Source: Schistosoma haematobium (Eukaryota; Platyhelminthes; Trematoda; Strigeidida; Schistosomatidae). From it: a DNA stretch of 64,000 nucleotides. The stretch lies in contig NC_067195.1 of assembly GCF_000699445.3 (NCBI RefSeq), forward strand, positions 68,010,591 through 68,074,590. Direction: 5' to 3'. A program made the translations under genes and the position numbers. Every line of letters starts with the position of its first letter. Within the stretch, counting starts at the first letter, position 1. Below are positions 38,301 through 52,200 of the stretch, piece after piece. The notes beneath the pieces are model-generated. The model had not been told where the DNA came from. It did no database searches and saw only the letters and a program-made list of their open reading frames with translations.

Positions 38301-41300
38301 TGAAAAATTTCGAGAAATCGAATGAATATACCATTATTCACTCATCAGAATATTATTTACTAGACTAACATATTAAATTACAATAATAATTCATTTCTTC
38401 AATGTATACGATATTGATTATTACTTATAAAAACACATATATTGCCTCTGCATGATTACGTATTTTCTCCTTACATAGGTACCAAATAAAACAAATAAAA
38501 CAACACCAAGTGAATTTAAACTTCACCACATTGCACATGCAGGTGGCTATCAGGATTCAGTACCTAAATGGTTAACATGATGGCGTTTGAAGCGAACGGT
38601 ATTGGGTTCGAGTCTCAGAGTGAATATCAAATCTGAGATACAGGTACATCCAGCTGACGAGTTACAAATAGGACTAAACGCGCAACCAGGATTCCACTGC
38701 TAGCCACTATCCATCTTTGCTTAAAAATATACTTTCATGAATTTAATATATATAAATCAATTTAATGAAGAATATAAAATATTGAATGATAAAATTACCG
38801 GTGGAGGTGGATGACCATAATTTGGCAACGGAACACGGTGATATTTAGCATGTTCATTCAAATAAATTGCATAGGAATTAGGTACTTTATCAATCAGTGT
38901 GCTGTGAATTGATGATACCTCCATATTATTATTATTATTAATATTATTAGACGACGATGATACTGATGAATTTATTGTATTCACCATATTAAATGCTTGT
39001 TTAAACATTTGTTTTAAACTTAATAATTCAAGTTGTTGATCAGTTGACTCAATATTAATTATTGATAATTTCCCATTATCATTTAATTTGAATAATTTAC
39101 ATGGAGGTTTTATTTTACTGATTGAATTAGCAAATTTTTGTTCCATTTCCTGTGTAGAAAATATCAAAAAAGAAAATCATATCCGAAAATTAACATTATT
39201 TAAACACAAATAAATATATACATATCTGTATATGAATAAATAATAGTTAAATATTGATAAATGAACAACAAGAACAAAAAAGTATTGAAAATTGAACACA
39301 GTTCTGTCTAATGTAATAGCTTCAATGTAGTTGAACAATTTACGACGGACTACAGTGCAAAATCGTGCATGAAGAACAGTTGACAGATGCATTCTAAGTA
39401 ACGACCAGAGTCAGACAACGATGCTTACTCTCTCTTCCTCTTCTCCATGGTGGTCAACTGGATTATGAAGACGTCCACATCTGGCGGAAATCATGGAATA
39501 CAGTGGACAGGTTGGATGCAATTAGACAATTTGGACTTCGCATATGACCTCACCCTTCTACCTCATAGGCACCAACAAATGCAAGTCAAGACAAACGGTA
39601 TAGAAGCAGGCTCTACGTCAGTGGGCCTCAACGTGCACAAGGGAAAAGACAAGATCCTGAAATACAACTCAGAGAACACCAATACAATCACACTGGATTG
39701 AGAATCCATGGAAGAGAAGGAAACATTCAGGTATTCGTGTAGCATCATCGATGAACAAGGAGGATTCAGTGTTGACGTGAAGGAGAGGATTGGCAAATCA
39801 AGGGCATCACTCCTACAGTTGAAGAACTCATGGAACTCGAAACAACTGTCAATCAATGTCAAAGTCACAATCTTCAATACGAACGTCAAGACAGATAATT
39901 CTACTGTACGGAGATGCAACTTAGACAAATACCACAACCACCATCAAAAGTGTACAAATATTTATAAACAGTTGTCTACGCAAGACACTCAATATCCGTT
40001 GACCGAATAGCATCAGGAACAGCCTACTGTGGGAGAGGACAAACTAGCTTGCAGCTGAAGAGGAAATTAGGAAGATGCGTTGGTAGTGGATAGGACACAC
40101 ATTGAGAATACCATCAATGTGCATCACGAGGCAAGCTGTAACTTGGAATGTTGAATGGAAACGGGAATGAGGAAGGTTGAATAACACACTGTTTGTGAAT
40201 TGTAAGCAGACATGAAAATGATGAATAGCAAGTGGAAAGAAGTGGGAATGATTGGTCATGTCAGTGTTTGATGGAGAATGTTTTTGGGTGGTCTTTGTTC
40301 TTCTGTGATTGGTAAAAGGCGTTAGTAAGTAAGTAAGTAAGTAGCTAAGTAAGTTGGACGATTACTATTTAAATAATATTAGTGCATAGTTCGATTCTAA
40401 TTTTATTCCATTCTTAGAAACTCATTGTGTATTAAAAATGTCTGATTTGACAATTTAAATGCATTTGATTCACCTAAACGAATAAATAATGGCTTCTTAT
40501 CTTTCTTTTAATTTCAATAGATGATAGTTAACATAGGAAGATCCTACAGAATTCAAACTGCTGTTACTAATCAGTTACATTTACCCTGGAATTACATGGG
40601 ATCATAAATTTTCTTTTAGTATATATTTTGCTTAAGAAAAGATCAAATGAATTTGTGTAAAATTATATTCATAAAGTTTTCATTTTATAAATTTCTATAA
40701 GTGAATTCGTTTGGCCAAGAAGAAAAATGGAGAATCTTTTACATTCCTTTAAGGACAAACGAATATGCACTATTCATACAAATTTCGAGAACTCGCTTTT
40801 AGTAAATTAATTTGTAATTTCATTAAAAAAGCAATAAAAATTTTCAAATTAATTATTAAACAATTAAAATTTCAATAGTTGAGATCATGAGTTAATTGAA
40901 GCTAGACCACTATGAAAAACCTGAAAGCACTGAATGGCCGTTTTATTCTACTGTGTAACTCATCAACGGTATGTATCCACGATCCCACCTCGCGAAATTC
41001 GAACCAGGGACCTATCTGTCTTGCGCGCGAACGCTTAACCCCTAGATTATTGAGCCGGCATCTAACTGTGTTAATGTCTAACATTAATTAATCCACGAAA
41101 TTGAACGACACATCTACCATTGTCTTCAGTGAGTTACTATCTCGCGTAAGTAGGTCCTGGGTTCGAATCGTGCGAGACGGGATCGTGGATGTACACTGAT
41201 GAGGAGTCCCACAATACAACAAAACGGCCATCCAGTGCTTTCAGGTTTTCCATGATGGTCTAGCTTCAATTGACCCATGATTTCAACTATTGGAATTACT

Positions 41301-43169
41301 ATAATATCCACAAAAACTCCTTTTTATATTAATTAATTAAAACTTTTAATGTGTGGATTGGGTCGAATTACCGAATATCCTATAAGCCATCCATTAATAT
41401 TAACAAATTTCAGTAAAACAAACTATATTCTTCTACTCATTCATTTTCATATTGTTTATTATTATTTAATGAATAAGCTCATGTCGATCTATATAATATA
41501 ATTAACAAGTTGAAATAAATTGTCAAAACTTGAAGCAACTATATTTATATCTAGTATAGGGGTTGTGGAGATTAATAAGTTTTTGATTGAGATCATGAAC
41601 TGATTGATGTTAGACCACCATTGAAAATCTGGAAGCACTTGACGGCCGTTTCTTCCTATTGTAGGACTCGTCAGCAGTGCGCATCCACGATCACTCTCGT
41701 GGTATTCGAACCCACGGCCTTCAGCCTCGCGCGCGAACACTTAATCTGATGGACCACTGAGCCGGTATCCAATGATGATAGTGTCTAACATCAACCAATC
41801 CAAGAAATTGCGCGACCATCTTCCATTGTACTGAGGTAGATACTTGTCTCTACTTGACATGAATTAGCTCCACTGATCACGGCTTCTCACTAGAACTCCG
41901 AGAATTCCCTCACGAAGTTAGTCACTAGTGAGCACATGTTAATTACTGGTATAGGGATTGTGAAAGTAGATCAACTTATATCTGAAGCAGTATCTATGGA
42001 CATATCACAAAACGGTTGAATGATAAACATGAATGGAAATTTGATTTGATTTTTCTCAAAACGCTGTTTTTAACAAATTTAAAAATATCTAAGAACTTTT
42101 ATCAAAAAATAAACATATTGCCCTTATAATTTTTTTCTAATTATAAAGATATAATTAATAATATACAATAATAATGTTTAAAACCAAACCTCAAGTTCCA
42201 TTCCATTAGCTCCACGTAATGTTATTGAATCTTCTGGTTTATATTTTTCTCTCCAACTACATGTTTCACCTGAATATTTAACTACATAATCATCACGTAG
42301 ACATATCCATATCATTTGGGGTATTATAACTGCATAACTATTTACCTCTTTACCATTTGATGATTTCTCTGAACCTTTTTTACTAGTATTTAATTCATGT
42401 ACAACTGGTCTTATATTTTTTAGTGATATATTCCAATATGCTTTTGTTAATACATTATGTATATTAATAATACCATTTGTATCTGGTTGACTTGAACCAC
42501 AAATTGGTACACCAGCTAACTGACGAAAATTACCAAGACCAGTAATTCGTTGTGTACTTAATTCATCTACATGAAGTGAACTATCTGTTACCTATTTAAG
42601 TGAAAAATAAATTCAAACATTGATCTTATGAATGTGAAGTAGAAAACTTTATCAATAATTTCAAAAAAATAATCGGTAAGATGAAAACAGTTTGAAATAA
42701 TGAAAATTCCAATTTTGGCATTTGGCAAGTATAGAAAGAACAAATCGAGCGAAGAAATTTCTTTTCAATTAGTTTTTCAGAAGAGATTTTATGGAAATTT
42801 TGGAAATTTCACCGATTGAAATCATGAGTCAAGTGAAGCTAGACCACCATGAAAAACCTGGAAGCACTGGACAGCCGTTACGTCCTAGTAGGCGACTCCT
42901 CAGCAGTGCTCATCTATGATCAAATGCTCAGTGGTCTAGTTGGTTGAGCGCCTGGCGCGAGACTGATAGATCCTGGGTTAGAATCTCACGGGGTGCGGGA
43001 TCGTGGATGCGCACTGCTGAGGAGTCACACAGTAGAATGAAACAGCCGTCCAGTGCTTTCAGGTTTCAATGGTGGTCTAGCTTCAACTGACTCATGATTT
43101 CAACCTGTGAAATTTCTAAAACTCTCCACAAAACCCATTCTGATAACTACTATTCTACTGACCATTCAT

Positions 43170-43220
<51 letters not shown>

Positions 43221-46200
43221 TATCAGAAGGGGTTTTGTGGATATTATAGTAATTTCAATGGTTAAGATCATGAGTCAATTGAAGCTAGACCACCATGGAA
43301 AACCTGGAAGCACTGGACGGCCGTTTCGTCCTATATTATACAACGTAGCAACTTCTTGGTTTTCAAATAATTACTTTGATTATTATCAATCCTCTCTTTT
43401 TCAATTACTCAACGTTAATTTATAATCATTATATAATGTCATTATATAATTATTACGTAACGTATCCACTCGATGAGTAGTATTTCATTATTGTAAATCA
43501 TGATGAGAAACTAATTGTGAAGAAGTTTCTTCGCTCAATTCATTTCTTCTTTAGTTTGAAATAGTTTTCTTGTTTCATATTTTAAAAAAATGATAAGTTA
43601 ATCATTAATTAACTTACTAATACACGATGTTCATATTTTAACATATCTATTGATGTATGCCATTCAGATATATCTAAAAAATCCATAATTTGATAAAGAC
43701 GTGGTTGATGTTTCATCCATGTTGAAAAATTTTCACTAAATCTTAATTGCATCTAAATATTTAATTAATTAATTAATTAATTAATTGAATAAATAAACTT
43801 ACTTGCTCTCTAAGATATGCATTAAAACAGATTAATAAATGATATCTTTCCATTCGATCAACAGTTCGTTCATATAATGTTTTACATAATAAGCTTTTCT
43901 AAAGTACATGTAAAAGAATAATATTATCATTGAAAGTATTTAAAATAAAGTGTAAATAATATTATTAACCTTAGTAAACAATAAGCATATATTCACTTGA
44001 TGTTATTTACTTGTATCTTTACATTGTTATTTAGCACTACAATTGATCAATCCCTTGTTGTTATATGTGCATCTTGATATATTGCCTGAAGTTACAAATG
44101 CGATGGCGTTTGAAGTGAATGGTACTAGATTCGAGTCTTAGAGTAGATATCAACTCTGAGATGCATGTACATCCAGCTGACGAGTCCCAAATAAGACGAA
44201 ACACGCGTAATGGATTTCACTGTTAGCCACTATCCATCTTTGCTTATAATGATCACATAGTTTAAATAAAACAAATATATATGAATCGAATTGACAACCA
44301 ATAATTATTAATTCAATAAGCATATATATATGTACCATGATGTCATTTAGGTTCTCAAGTTAACAGACAATGATCTTATGAACATATAACAAATTTTTTC
44401 TAAAATTGAACATGATCATTACTAATAATGTTTTTATCAAATTATATTATGTGAAACTGCTCTAATCATACGTGTATTATTTCTTGTGTAATTTATTAAG
44501 ACGTACTTGTATACTTCAATAAATATTATCATAGAATGAGTACATCACAAAAAATATTATGTCGTAAGACCAAGGCGGCCTACTTGAATATCTGAGCTAC
44601 CTATTCCTGCCATCTAAATATTTCAACAAATTATCTATTTTCTCCTTTATTTTAACACATCATTATGCCTATCAGTCGCATAAATCATTCAAGTGTATTT
44701 GTCAACAGTTTACGACATTTCACTATACAAGTTATAAAACAGCCCAATCGGAGACATCGTGATTGCTGACAATATGCACAGAAAACGATATACATTACTC
44801 AGATAGTGATTTCTGAACTGTTAACATCTGACAGGTGACCATTCAATATTTATCGTCAAGATCGATCAAGAAATAAGAAGAGGAAACTTGTTGAAATATT
44901 ATATGTTGAGAATTGTATATTGTACCAAAAATATAATATGGAATAAAGCCCTGAAATAAACATTTATGTATATATTCAGAATGAAGGGTTGTGGAGGTTG
45001 TAGTGAATTTAATAGTTGGATTCATGATTCGATGTAAGATAGACTACCATTGAAAACCTGGAAGCACTGGACACATGAATTCCCTATTAAAATCACTACA
45101 ATTCCACAAATCCCGATTCTAATTATAATCATTATATGCTCACTAGTGACTAGATTCAAGATGGATTTCCTACAGTTCTAGTGAGAAGTCGTAACCAGTA
45201 GAGTTCAATCCGTGTCGAGTGTGAGACAGTTAACCACTTCAAACAATCGATGAAGTGTTGCTCAAAATCATAGATCGATTGAAGTTAGATATTAACAGTG
45301 TTGTATGGTGGATCAGTGTTCTGGAGATTAAGCGAAGGTGTACGGTACCGGGAGTTTTGGATTCGAGCCCCATGTTTGGTGTTGTAGATGTGCATTGTTT
45401 GGAAGTCTCATATTAGAACGAAACGGTTGTTGAGTGATTCTAGGTTTTCAAGAATGATCCAGCTTACAGCGACTCATGAATGCATACCTTGATAGATTCA
45501 TATATTCTTGTATTCAATATTAACGTTTAATATATATCAAAATTTTACAATATTATTTGATAATTTCAGAGGATAAAGTTAATTATTAAATAAATTTTTT
45601 AAACATACATCACTTTCATCGGTTACTGGAAGTCCCATATATTCAATAATACAATCAACTATTTCTTCACGTAAATTAATTACATCATCAAAATCATCAA
45701 TAGCGTTATCCACCTGAAATAAATGTACAAATTTATGAAGTAATGTAATGCACATTTCTATAATAAAACATAAGAATACATACTCATCTTGAACTAGATG
45801 TGCTGATTAAAAATATTTTACAAATTGTGAAGTTTATGCGAATCAAAAGACTAAAATCAAGTAAGAGCTTAAAATCAATCTTATTTCTGATACAAAATTC
45901 AAATGGTTTTTGCATGATTGTCTAGGACTTTCAGATTTTAAAAAGCTATAGATTACATATTTAGATTGGTAACCGTGAGTTTAACTTATCATATTAAGAA
46001 GAAATATAAATAATTCAACCTCTAGAATGTACTAAATAAAACTGATGAAGTACATTTTAAAAATGTTGGTTCCTTCTGTAGGATTTAGAGGAGTAAATAC
46101 TGGCATTTTGTAAATGTTAACAATCAAGTGTCAACATCTATATCCTTTCACAATTCAATGACCATTGAGTGGTGATCAATGTCATGTATGTCAGGTCATT

Positions 46201-49200
46201 CTTAGTGCAGATCGAATCCTATCGACTATGTTGCAGTGTGGCCACTAGTCTAGGTGACTCGACATTGCATGTATTATGTTGAGACAATATGGTGGTTGGA
46301 GGTAGTCAACAGGAAGCTGGATGACACGGGATCGAATATGTCAGGAAGCATCAGTTCCCTCAAGATTACAGGTACACCTTGCTGACAAGTGTCAAATAGC
46401 ACGAAAACTGGGTCCAGAGATTCTTGTTGACTACCTCCAACCACTATCATATCTGTATCCTTTACCTGATACAAAGTTGAAAGTTTAAAATATATATAAG
46501 CAAATTATCATCTATTTTTCTAAGTGATTTTAGTTAATTCAATTTTTATTCCAGATCTTGACATATAAATGAAAATAATTCGAACATTACGCTTCCGGTA
46601 AAACTTCATGAACTCTTATACTGAGTAAATGTTTTAACCAGTTCACACTGATGATACAAAAAGGGGCTCGAATCTACTAGACTCCAAAGTAATCGTTCAT
46701 TAATAAAATTTATGGTTGAATAAATTGTGGTTTGTTACCAATATAATGATTAAAAATAAACTTATAGATGTAATTGTCCTTTTGTGTAGTTTTATTTGTG
46801 TTTCATATACAATTTTGTCTCATCCCTTGGTAGATGAATATCAAGGCACCCCTGAAGTAGAGATATTAAACATTGGTCATACTTCCAATATAACTATGTT
46901 CACGCCATGTATATATTTATATATATTATCATGGTTACGTTCAACGATCCCAGAGATGACCATAACAATTTTATGTCGTCTATTAGTTAGTGAACTAAAT
47001 GATCGTTCAAACTCAAAAACTATCCCTACAATGTAAAAGGACTTAATTGCATATCAAAGAAACAAATTGAGTAAAGAAATATATGTAGCTGTTCTATGCG
47101 ATGATAGTTCACCAAGGATTTATAACTAGATTTCTCCATCATTAAGTAAACTACATTCTCCGTGAAACCTAATTCATTCTAGAAAACAGTTTATCCTTAA
47201 TCTTGAAACATAATTATCTACTCATGTCATTTTAACTATTATGATTGCACAAGAGATAATATTTTATCATTTTTGAACAATTTAAACTCTATATACAAAT
47301 CGCTTTTATAAAGATTTTACAAAGTAAATGCCAATTAATATTACATTTAAGATTTTGAATAAAAAACTGGTACTCTCTACTTTTATCCTGATTGGCTTTT
47401 GATTGTAAAATAGGTTTAGTCAGTCAGTTACAATCAACGTGAAGCTTGTCACAAATGTGCAATGATTCAAGTTAGTAGGCCATTCTCAATTTTGGTTGTT
47501 CAGAATGTTGAATAACATCAAAATCATGAAGCAAACATTTAAAACCCGGAATCACGGGATAGCCATTTCGTTCTAGTATGGGACTCCTCAGAAGTACATA
47601 TTCACGACCCTCGCATATGGGATTCGAACCCAGGACCTCCGGTTTCATGCGCTTACGCTCAATCTCTAGACCACTGATCTAGCATCTAATGTCAAAATTC
47701 AAGAAAACCAAAGTTTTTTTAAGCAAAGATCCAGGACGCGTGTTTCGTCCTATTTGGGACTCGTCAGCTGAACAAGCCTACATCCCAGAGTTGATGTTCT
47801 CTACGGGACTAGAACCCTGTACCGTTCGCTCCAAACGCCATCACGTTATCCACTTAGCTACTGAGTCCTGATAACCACCTGCTTGTACAATGAGGTAAAG
47901 TTTACATTCTCTTGGTGTTGTTTTACTTGTATCTTCCCAATGATATTTAGGATTGCAATTGATCAGTCACATGTTAGCAGATTTACATCCTGTGCAAATT
48001 GCCTCGATATGGACTTAAGTCACAAGCTTTTTAAACAAAGATGAATAGTAACTATCAGTGGAATTCAGGACGTACAGGATGTACACATGTCAACATGAAA
48101 TTGATCAATTGTAGTCCTAAATAACAATGAGAACTTATTTATTTCATAGAATAAAAAAAAACCAAATATCTTTGTATCACTTACTTCTTCTTTAATTTGT
48201 ACCATAAATGGTAAATAACGACCAAGTTGTCGAACAAAATGGAATTTTCCTTTTTTTAATAAATTCATTTTTTTCGTAAATGTAATTTCATTAAATACTT
48301 TATTATTTTTTTTTCTTATAATATCTGATTTTATAGTAATACTACTACTACTATTACCACTATTAGCACTACTAATACGATTATAAACAGTATAATTATT
48401 TTCATTTTTTAATGGATATTTTGTATTTGATAATGATGTAGTTTGATTAGATTGTAATAAATTTTTTTGTTCACAATTAGGATTAATTGATTGAAAAATA
48501 CTACTTAATGATTTCAATGTTAAATGTCCCATAATTAAACCAAGTTGTATAGAACCATCTGTAATTTTATGACCAGTAATTAAAAAATGCGGTAATATCA
48601 TTTTATGTATAAATGAAGATACTTTATCATGAGATGATCCTGTTTTTAGTATTGATTTATTAGAAGGATTTACATATTTTGCCAATGAATCTGAACAAAT
48701 ATGCTAGAATATAAAAAAATTATAAAGTGAAACAATAGAATGAATATTAACATATCAGTATTATTATTATTATATATTTTAATAAAATTTGAATTAACCA
48801 CTTTGTATAATATTTAATTAGCAAAAGTGATTGTTGATGATGATAATAATATACTTCCAGGTTTACCATGGTGATCTAGCTTCAAATGACTCATGATTTC
48901 AACACCTCTCTGATTATAATCATCATGTGCTTATCAGTGACTGGCTTCAAGAGGTGTTTCCTGGAGTTCTAGTGAGAAGTGGTGACCAGTGGAGTCCAGC
49001 CGTGTTTATTGTGTGATAGTAACTCACTGATGACAATGGTGGATGATGGCTCTATTTTATGGGTTAGTTGAAGTTAGACATTAACAGCGTTGGATACTGG
49101 TTGACTCAGTGGTCTAGAGGTTAGGCACTCGCACGCGAGACCGATAGAACCTTGGTTCGAATCCTGCTGAGTTGCATACTGGGACGAAACAGCCGTCCAG

Positions 49201-52200
49201 TGTTTCCAGGTTTTCCTTGATGATCTAGATTTAATTGATTCATGAATCCAACTATTAAAATATTTTTTTACTTCTAGGGGTTGATATTATGTCAAGCCCG
49301 CATAGGTTATTCTAGCTTTTGGGAAGATCGACCTATTCATTCTTCTTAAGCCACATTACTACCCTGTCACTTATTCGCTTATTAACTTTGATTGTTTTTA
49401 TATAAGTGTAATTGTGTTCATTTCTTACTTTACTCATCACATTTATGTAACTTACTTTTTTGTGTGACACTTGGTTAAATAGAGTTGGTTCACACTCCTT
49501 TTCCACCGGATGTCATTTCATTTCGCTTCATTTCTTTCATCGTCTGTTTGGATCAATCATTGCATGAAATATGCGTATTCGAAATCCATTCTCATCTTTG
49601 ATTTACTTAGTTCCGTTTTTTCACTAACATGATTTAAGTCGATGATTATATACGAGGATTAACGATATGTATAAGTCGAAAATGATAATCAACATACGAT
49701 CAAATTGGAGTCAAATAATTACGAATCTTTAAATACTAAATCTTTCCATAGTCCTATTATCATCATAGATACTGGTATTAACTGTATTGGACACATGGTA
49801 CTACCGAAAGATTATTATCAGTAAATCAATTAGAATCAGATCCCACTTTAATATTTTCGTGGTACTATTCTCACTACGGTATGTAGTGTTCTTATTTTTA
49901 ATCTATCACCAAGTCTTCAACCCACAACGTGTAACGAAGTTCAGGCAATAGCAAAAGATACTATAGATGTTCTCTGATAGTCTTAATGATATCCATCAAT
50001 AAAAAGTTTCATTTTAAGTTAACTATCAGAGTAAAATAAACTATAAAAAGCTTGTTAATAAAATATTTTTGTATTAGTTTTTTGAATCTTCCTATCGATG
50101 CTTAGGACTGCAATTGATCAGTCTCTTATTGACCTATGTGTATACTGTACAAATTGCTTAGATATTGCCTTAATTCACAAGCATTAAATAAGATGAAACT
50201 CGAGTTCTGGATTCCACTTCTAGTCACCATAATATCTGTTTATAATGGTTGATAATAATAGTTGTTATATCAATATATAATAATTAAGAACTTAGCTAAT
50301 TCTCACAAAGTTATAAATAATTACTTCCTCAATCATATAGACTAAGAACTTTATTGCTTTATTTGTGAACATTAAAGAAAACTCATTAGCCACTGAAGAA
50401 TCATCTGAATAAGCTTAAAAATATATGTTAAGAATTTATCACTTTAAATTTTTTGGTTGAAATAATCTTTCTGATATAGATGAACCTTCAACTAGATTGT
50501 TAAATGATAATACATAACAGAAAGAATGTTTATTCCAAAAATTATGTACGTGTTTTCTGTTGATCAACTTTTCGTAACCATAACAAGTTCCATTTTATTC
50601 TATCATTACAAATATATATATATCGTACAACCAACTTCAGTTATGGTTGATTTTTGTTAAGCCCTTTTATTAACTTACTAAACAGAAAACGTTATTCGAA
50701 AAGTAACAATCCTCATGTTTTTTTGTACTATTATGATCACTATCTTGTCTGTATAAATAAGTACACTTGATCACATGTGACAGCCTACTCATATATCTCT
50801 TTCTAGCCTAAATGTTAATAACTTAAATATTACTCAATGAACCATTCTCTTTCCCGTGTATATATGTACTCGAATCCTATTATTAGCCTTTGCCTTGCCT
50901 AGTTGCACGTTATTCGATTTGACCATAAATTCGCTTACGTATTCGCTCGCATACACATATATACGCCTCTCTGCTCCAAAGAAGGCGGCCTGCTTGAATA
51001 TCTGAGCTACCTATTCCTGCCATCTAAATATTTCAACAAATTATCTATTTTCTCCTTTATTTTAACACATCATTATGCCTATCAGTCGCATAAATCATTC
51101 AAGTGTATTTGTCAACAGTTTACGACATTTCACTATACAAGTTATAAAACAGCCCAATCGGAGACATCGTGATTGCTGACAATATGCACAGAAAACGATA
51201 TACATTACTCAGATAGTGATTTCTGAACTGTTAACATCTGACAGGTGACCATTCAATATTTATCGTCAAGATCGATCAAGAAATAAGAAGAGGAAACTTG
51301 TTGAAATATTATATGTTGAGAATTGTATATTGTACCAAAACTATAATACTGAATAAAGCCACTAATAATAATAAATTCGATCGATGTGTTTGCAACTTTG
51401 TTATCTTTGCTATCCTTTAATAAACTGTAGTTGTCGCTTCTTATTGCCTTCTGATTTTTAAACATGGTTGAAATTTATTTAATAACGGTTATCAAGGTGA
51501 TTTGATTAACGAAGCTAAGTCACAACAATGCTATCTCTCTTTCTTTCTCTCTCTCTCTCTGTATATATATATAAATTGAAATAACAACTGTATAATAAAT
51601 CTAAGGAACAACTAGTCGAATATTCTTAATTAAAGTTTTCAATTTAATTCATTATTTGTTATTATATATGTACATCAAATCCTCTTCTGTAAGTAGGTAG
51701 TGAACAATTGTAATTCAATAATCATGTAATGTTTGGTGATAAAAAAAAATAGGCTACACATACTTTTAATTATGTTAAGTTACTAAGGGATAAGATAATA
51801 ATTGAGTAACATATATATCATACAGAAACCACATGAAACAGTAATCTAATAGGCTTTAGTCTTTAGGTTTAGATTTGTAGTGTCAGTTATCATGCTAAGC
51901 CCATATACCTTATTCTAACTTTCGGACATCCCATTTTATTCATTCTATTTGAGCCATACTTTGACCTTTTTATTTATTCGCTTATCAATTTAGACTGTTT
52001 TTATATGAGCGTATATGTGTCTGCCCTTCTTATCCCATTAATCACATGTCTGTAGTTTTATTTTGTCTGACTATAAATATTGAGTAACGCTTGACTAAAA
52101 TGAAGTTGGCTTTCCAGCCATCTTCCCTGCGTGTCATTTTGCTTTGCTCTGTTTCATTCGCTTCATATACAAAATATATGTATGCACAGGTCGATTCTCG

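Noticed and set aside
43765..43785. TTAA tandem run near the tiny Paladin intron as a transposon target
   Set aside because: Simple low-complexity sequence without element ends.
46716..47036. 106-codon frame with a hydrophobic N-terminus
   Set aside because: Antisense inside a Paladin intron, no motif, no convincing splice partners.
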